This document shows positions 15,427-16,345 of a DNA stretch of 16,345 nt, piece after piece. Under the pieces are notes generated by a model. That model was not told where the DNA came from. It did not search any database and saw nothing but the letters and a program-made list of their open reading frames with translations. A program made the translations under genes and the position numbers. Source of the stretch: Bacteroidota bacterium (GTDB lineage: Bacteria; Bacteroidota; Bacteroidia; Bacteroidales; UBA1556); the NCBI GenBank assembly GCA_003648395.1, contig QMPB01000029.1:1-16345 (forward strand). The letters run 5' to 3'. The first letter of the stretch is position 1; the number at the start of each line of letters is the position of its first letter.

Positions 15427-16345
15427 TTAGTGATCAGTTACTTTTGCCATGCCAAAATACAATGCTGATAGCAATGTAAATACATAAGCTTGAATAAAGG
15501 CAACTAATAATTCTAGCAGACTCAAGAAAATAGAGAATGCTACTGAAAATACTGAAACGGCATAACCTCCAACTGGGCTAAGAGCTCCAAAAATAAATAT
15601 CATACTTACAAAACCAAGAAGTACAATGTGTCCTGCAAGAATATTTGCAAAAAGTCGAACCATCAATACGAATGGTTTTGTGAAAACTCCCATTACTTCT
15701 ACAAGAGGCATAATTGGAATTGGAAATTTCAACCACCAAGGTACACCAGGCATATTAACTATATGTACCCAATATGCTTTGTTTGTACTTGCAGTAGTAA
15801 TTACGAAAGTAAAAAGAGCCAAAACCATAGTAACAGCAATATTTCCTGCTATATTCGATCCTCCTGGAAAAAAAGGTACAAGACCCATAAGGTTAGAGAT
15901 AAGAATAAAGAAGAAAACAGTTAGTAGAAAAGGCATATATTTTTCGTAGTTTTTGCCTATAGAGGGCTTAGCTACGTCATCACGAACAAAAAGTATGATT
16001 GGCTCCATAAACGATTGAAGTCCTTTTGGTGATTTACCTCTTCTTTTACCGTAAGATTTTGCAACAGAAATAAATACAAAAAGCATTATAAATGCAGTAA
16101 TAAATATTGCAAAAGTAGTTTTAGTAATTGAGAAATCAAGAATTCCTTCTGAGGAACCTGTTTCTGCATTTACTATTGTGTTTTCTTCAAGTCTGTAACC
16201 ATCGTAAGCAGCATGACCATGCTCAAATTTTGATGACATAAAGAAATGGAATTCTCCATTATCAAGAATAATGATTGGAAGAGGAATAGCAATAGCATGT
16301 TCTCCTATATCCATAATATGCCACGAATGGGAATCCATTACGTGA
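15427..16345 (-). CDS. atpB: F1Fo ATP synthase subunit a, N-terminus cut by the window edge
   Basis: Subunit a forms the two half-channels that carry ions to and from the c-ring. About 305 residues are visible; the frame is open to the right edge (codons before the ATG at 16338 read H-V), and HVMDSHSWHI fits the interior of Bacteroidota AtpB. The real start and probable signal or anchor segment therefore lie outside. Numbered from Met at 16338, a hydrophilic extension of about 70 residues contains PLPIII and FMSSKFEHGHAAYDGY. Membrane helices follow from about 72. The essential arginine is Arg228 in LMVRLFANILAGH, and the last helices carry LLELLVAFIQAYVFTLL. It is the first visible gene of the operon; the promoter is out of view. 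Confidence 0.96.
   Translation of the reverse strand, partial: HVMDSHSWHIMDIGEHAIAIPLPIIILDNGEFHFFMSSKFEHGHAAYDGYRLEENTIVNAETGSSEGILDFSITKTTFAIFITAFIMLFVFISVAKSYGKRRGKSPKGLQSFMEPIILFVRDDVAKPSIGKNYEKYMPFLLTVFFFILISNLMGLVPFFPGGSNIAGNIAVTMVLALFTFVITTASTNKAYWVHIVNMPGVPWWLKFPIPIMPLVEVMGVFTKPFVLMVRLFANILAGHIVLLGFVSMIFIFGALSPVGGYAVSVFSVAFSIFLSLLELLVAFIQAYVFTLLSALYFGMAKVTDH

Overview
The window is about 16.3 kb of AT-rich chromosomal DNA from a member of the Bacteroidota (Bacteroidetes). The evidence is an RprXY-like two-component pair, an AtpB with the long hydrophilic N-terminal extension typical of the phylum, promoters of the TTG/TAnnTTTG type, and start codons preceded by A-rich sequence instead of a Shine-Dalgarno motif. 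The order or family cannot be resolved by eye. There are no rRNA or tRNA genes, insertion sequences, phage genes or CRISPR arrays; this is mostly ordinary core genome.

Left part (1-4123): the 3' end of a Kdo transferase gene (waaA/kdtA, cut by the left edge). It is followed by an overlapping pair encoding a methionine/glutamine aminotransferase and an omega-amidase, which together can return 4-methylthio-2-oxobutyrate to methionine. A convergent, uncharacterised Glu/Lys-rich protein gene follows, then a type II thymidine kinase gene (tdk).

Middle part (4127-11438): an OmpR-type response regulator and its membrane histidine kinase form a minus-strand operon (kinase first). Divergent from it is a 350-base stretch without a protein gene. 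It holds a plus-strand promoter-like sequence, foldable sequence and a perfect intrinsic terminator, and so looks like a small-RNA gene of about 135 nt. Next come an exported CAP-domain protein, a convergent glyoxalase II-like metallo-beta-lactamase-fold hydrolase, and a very large exported protein. That protein combines a degenerate peptidase-like domain, a TolB-like beta-propeller and an Omp85-like beta-barrel ending in Phe.

Right part (11499-16345, minus strand): the F1Fo ATP synthase operon atpB-atpE-atpF-atpH-atpA-atpG, with atpB cut by the right edge. Beta and epsilon (atpD, atpC) are not downstream of atpG. A strong hairpin with a short U-tract lies between atpE and atpF and may set the excess of subunit c. 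An exact 11-bp tandem repeat fills most of the atpH-atpA spacer.

The items most worth a second look are the candidate small RNA (about 6358-6493), the large pseudo-peptidase/propeller/barrel protein, and the atpE-atpF hairpin.
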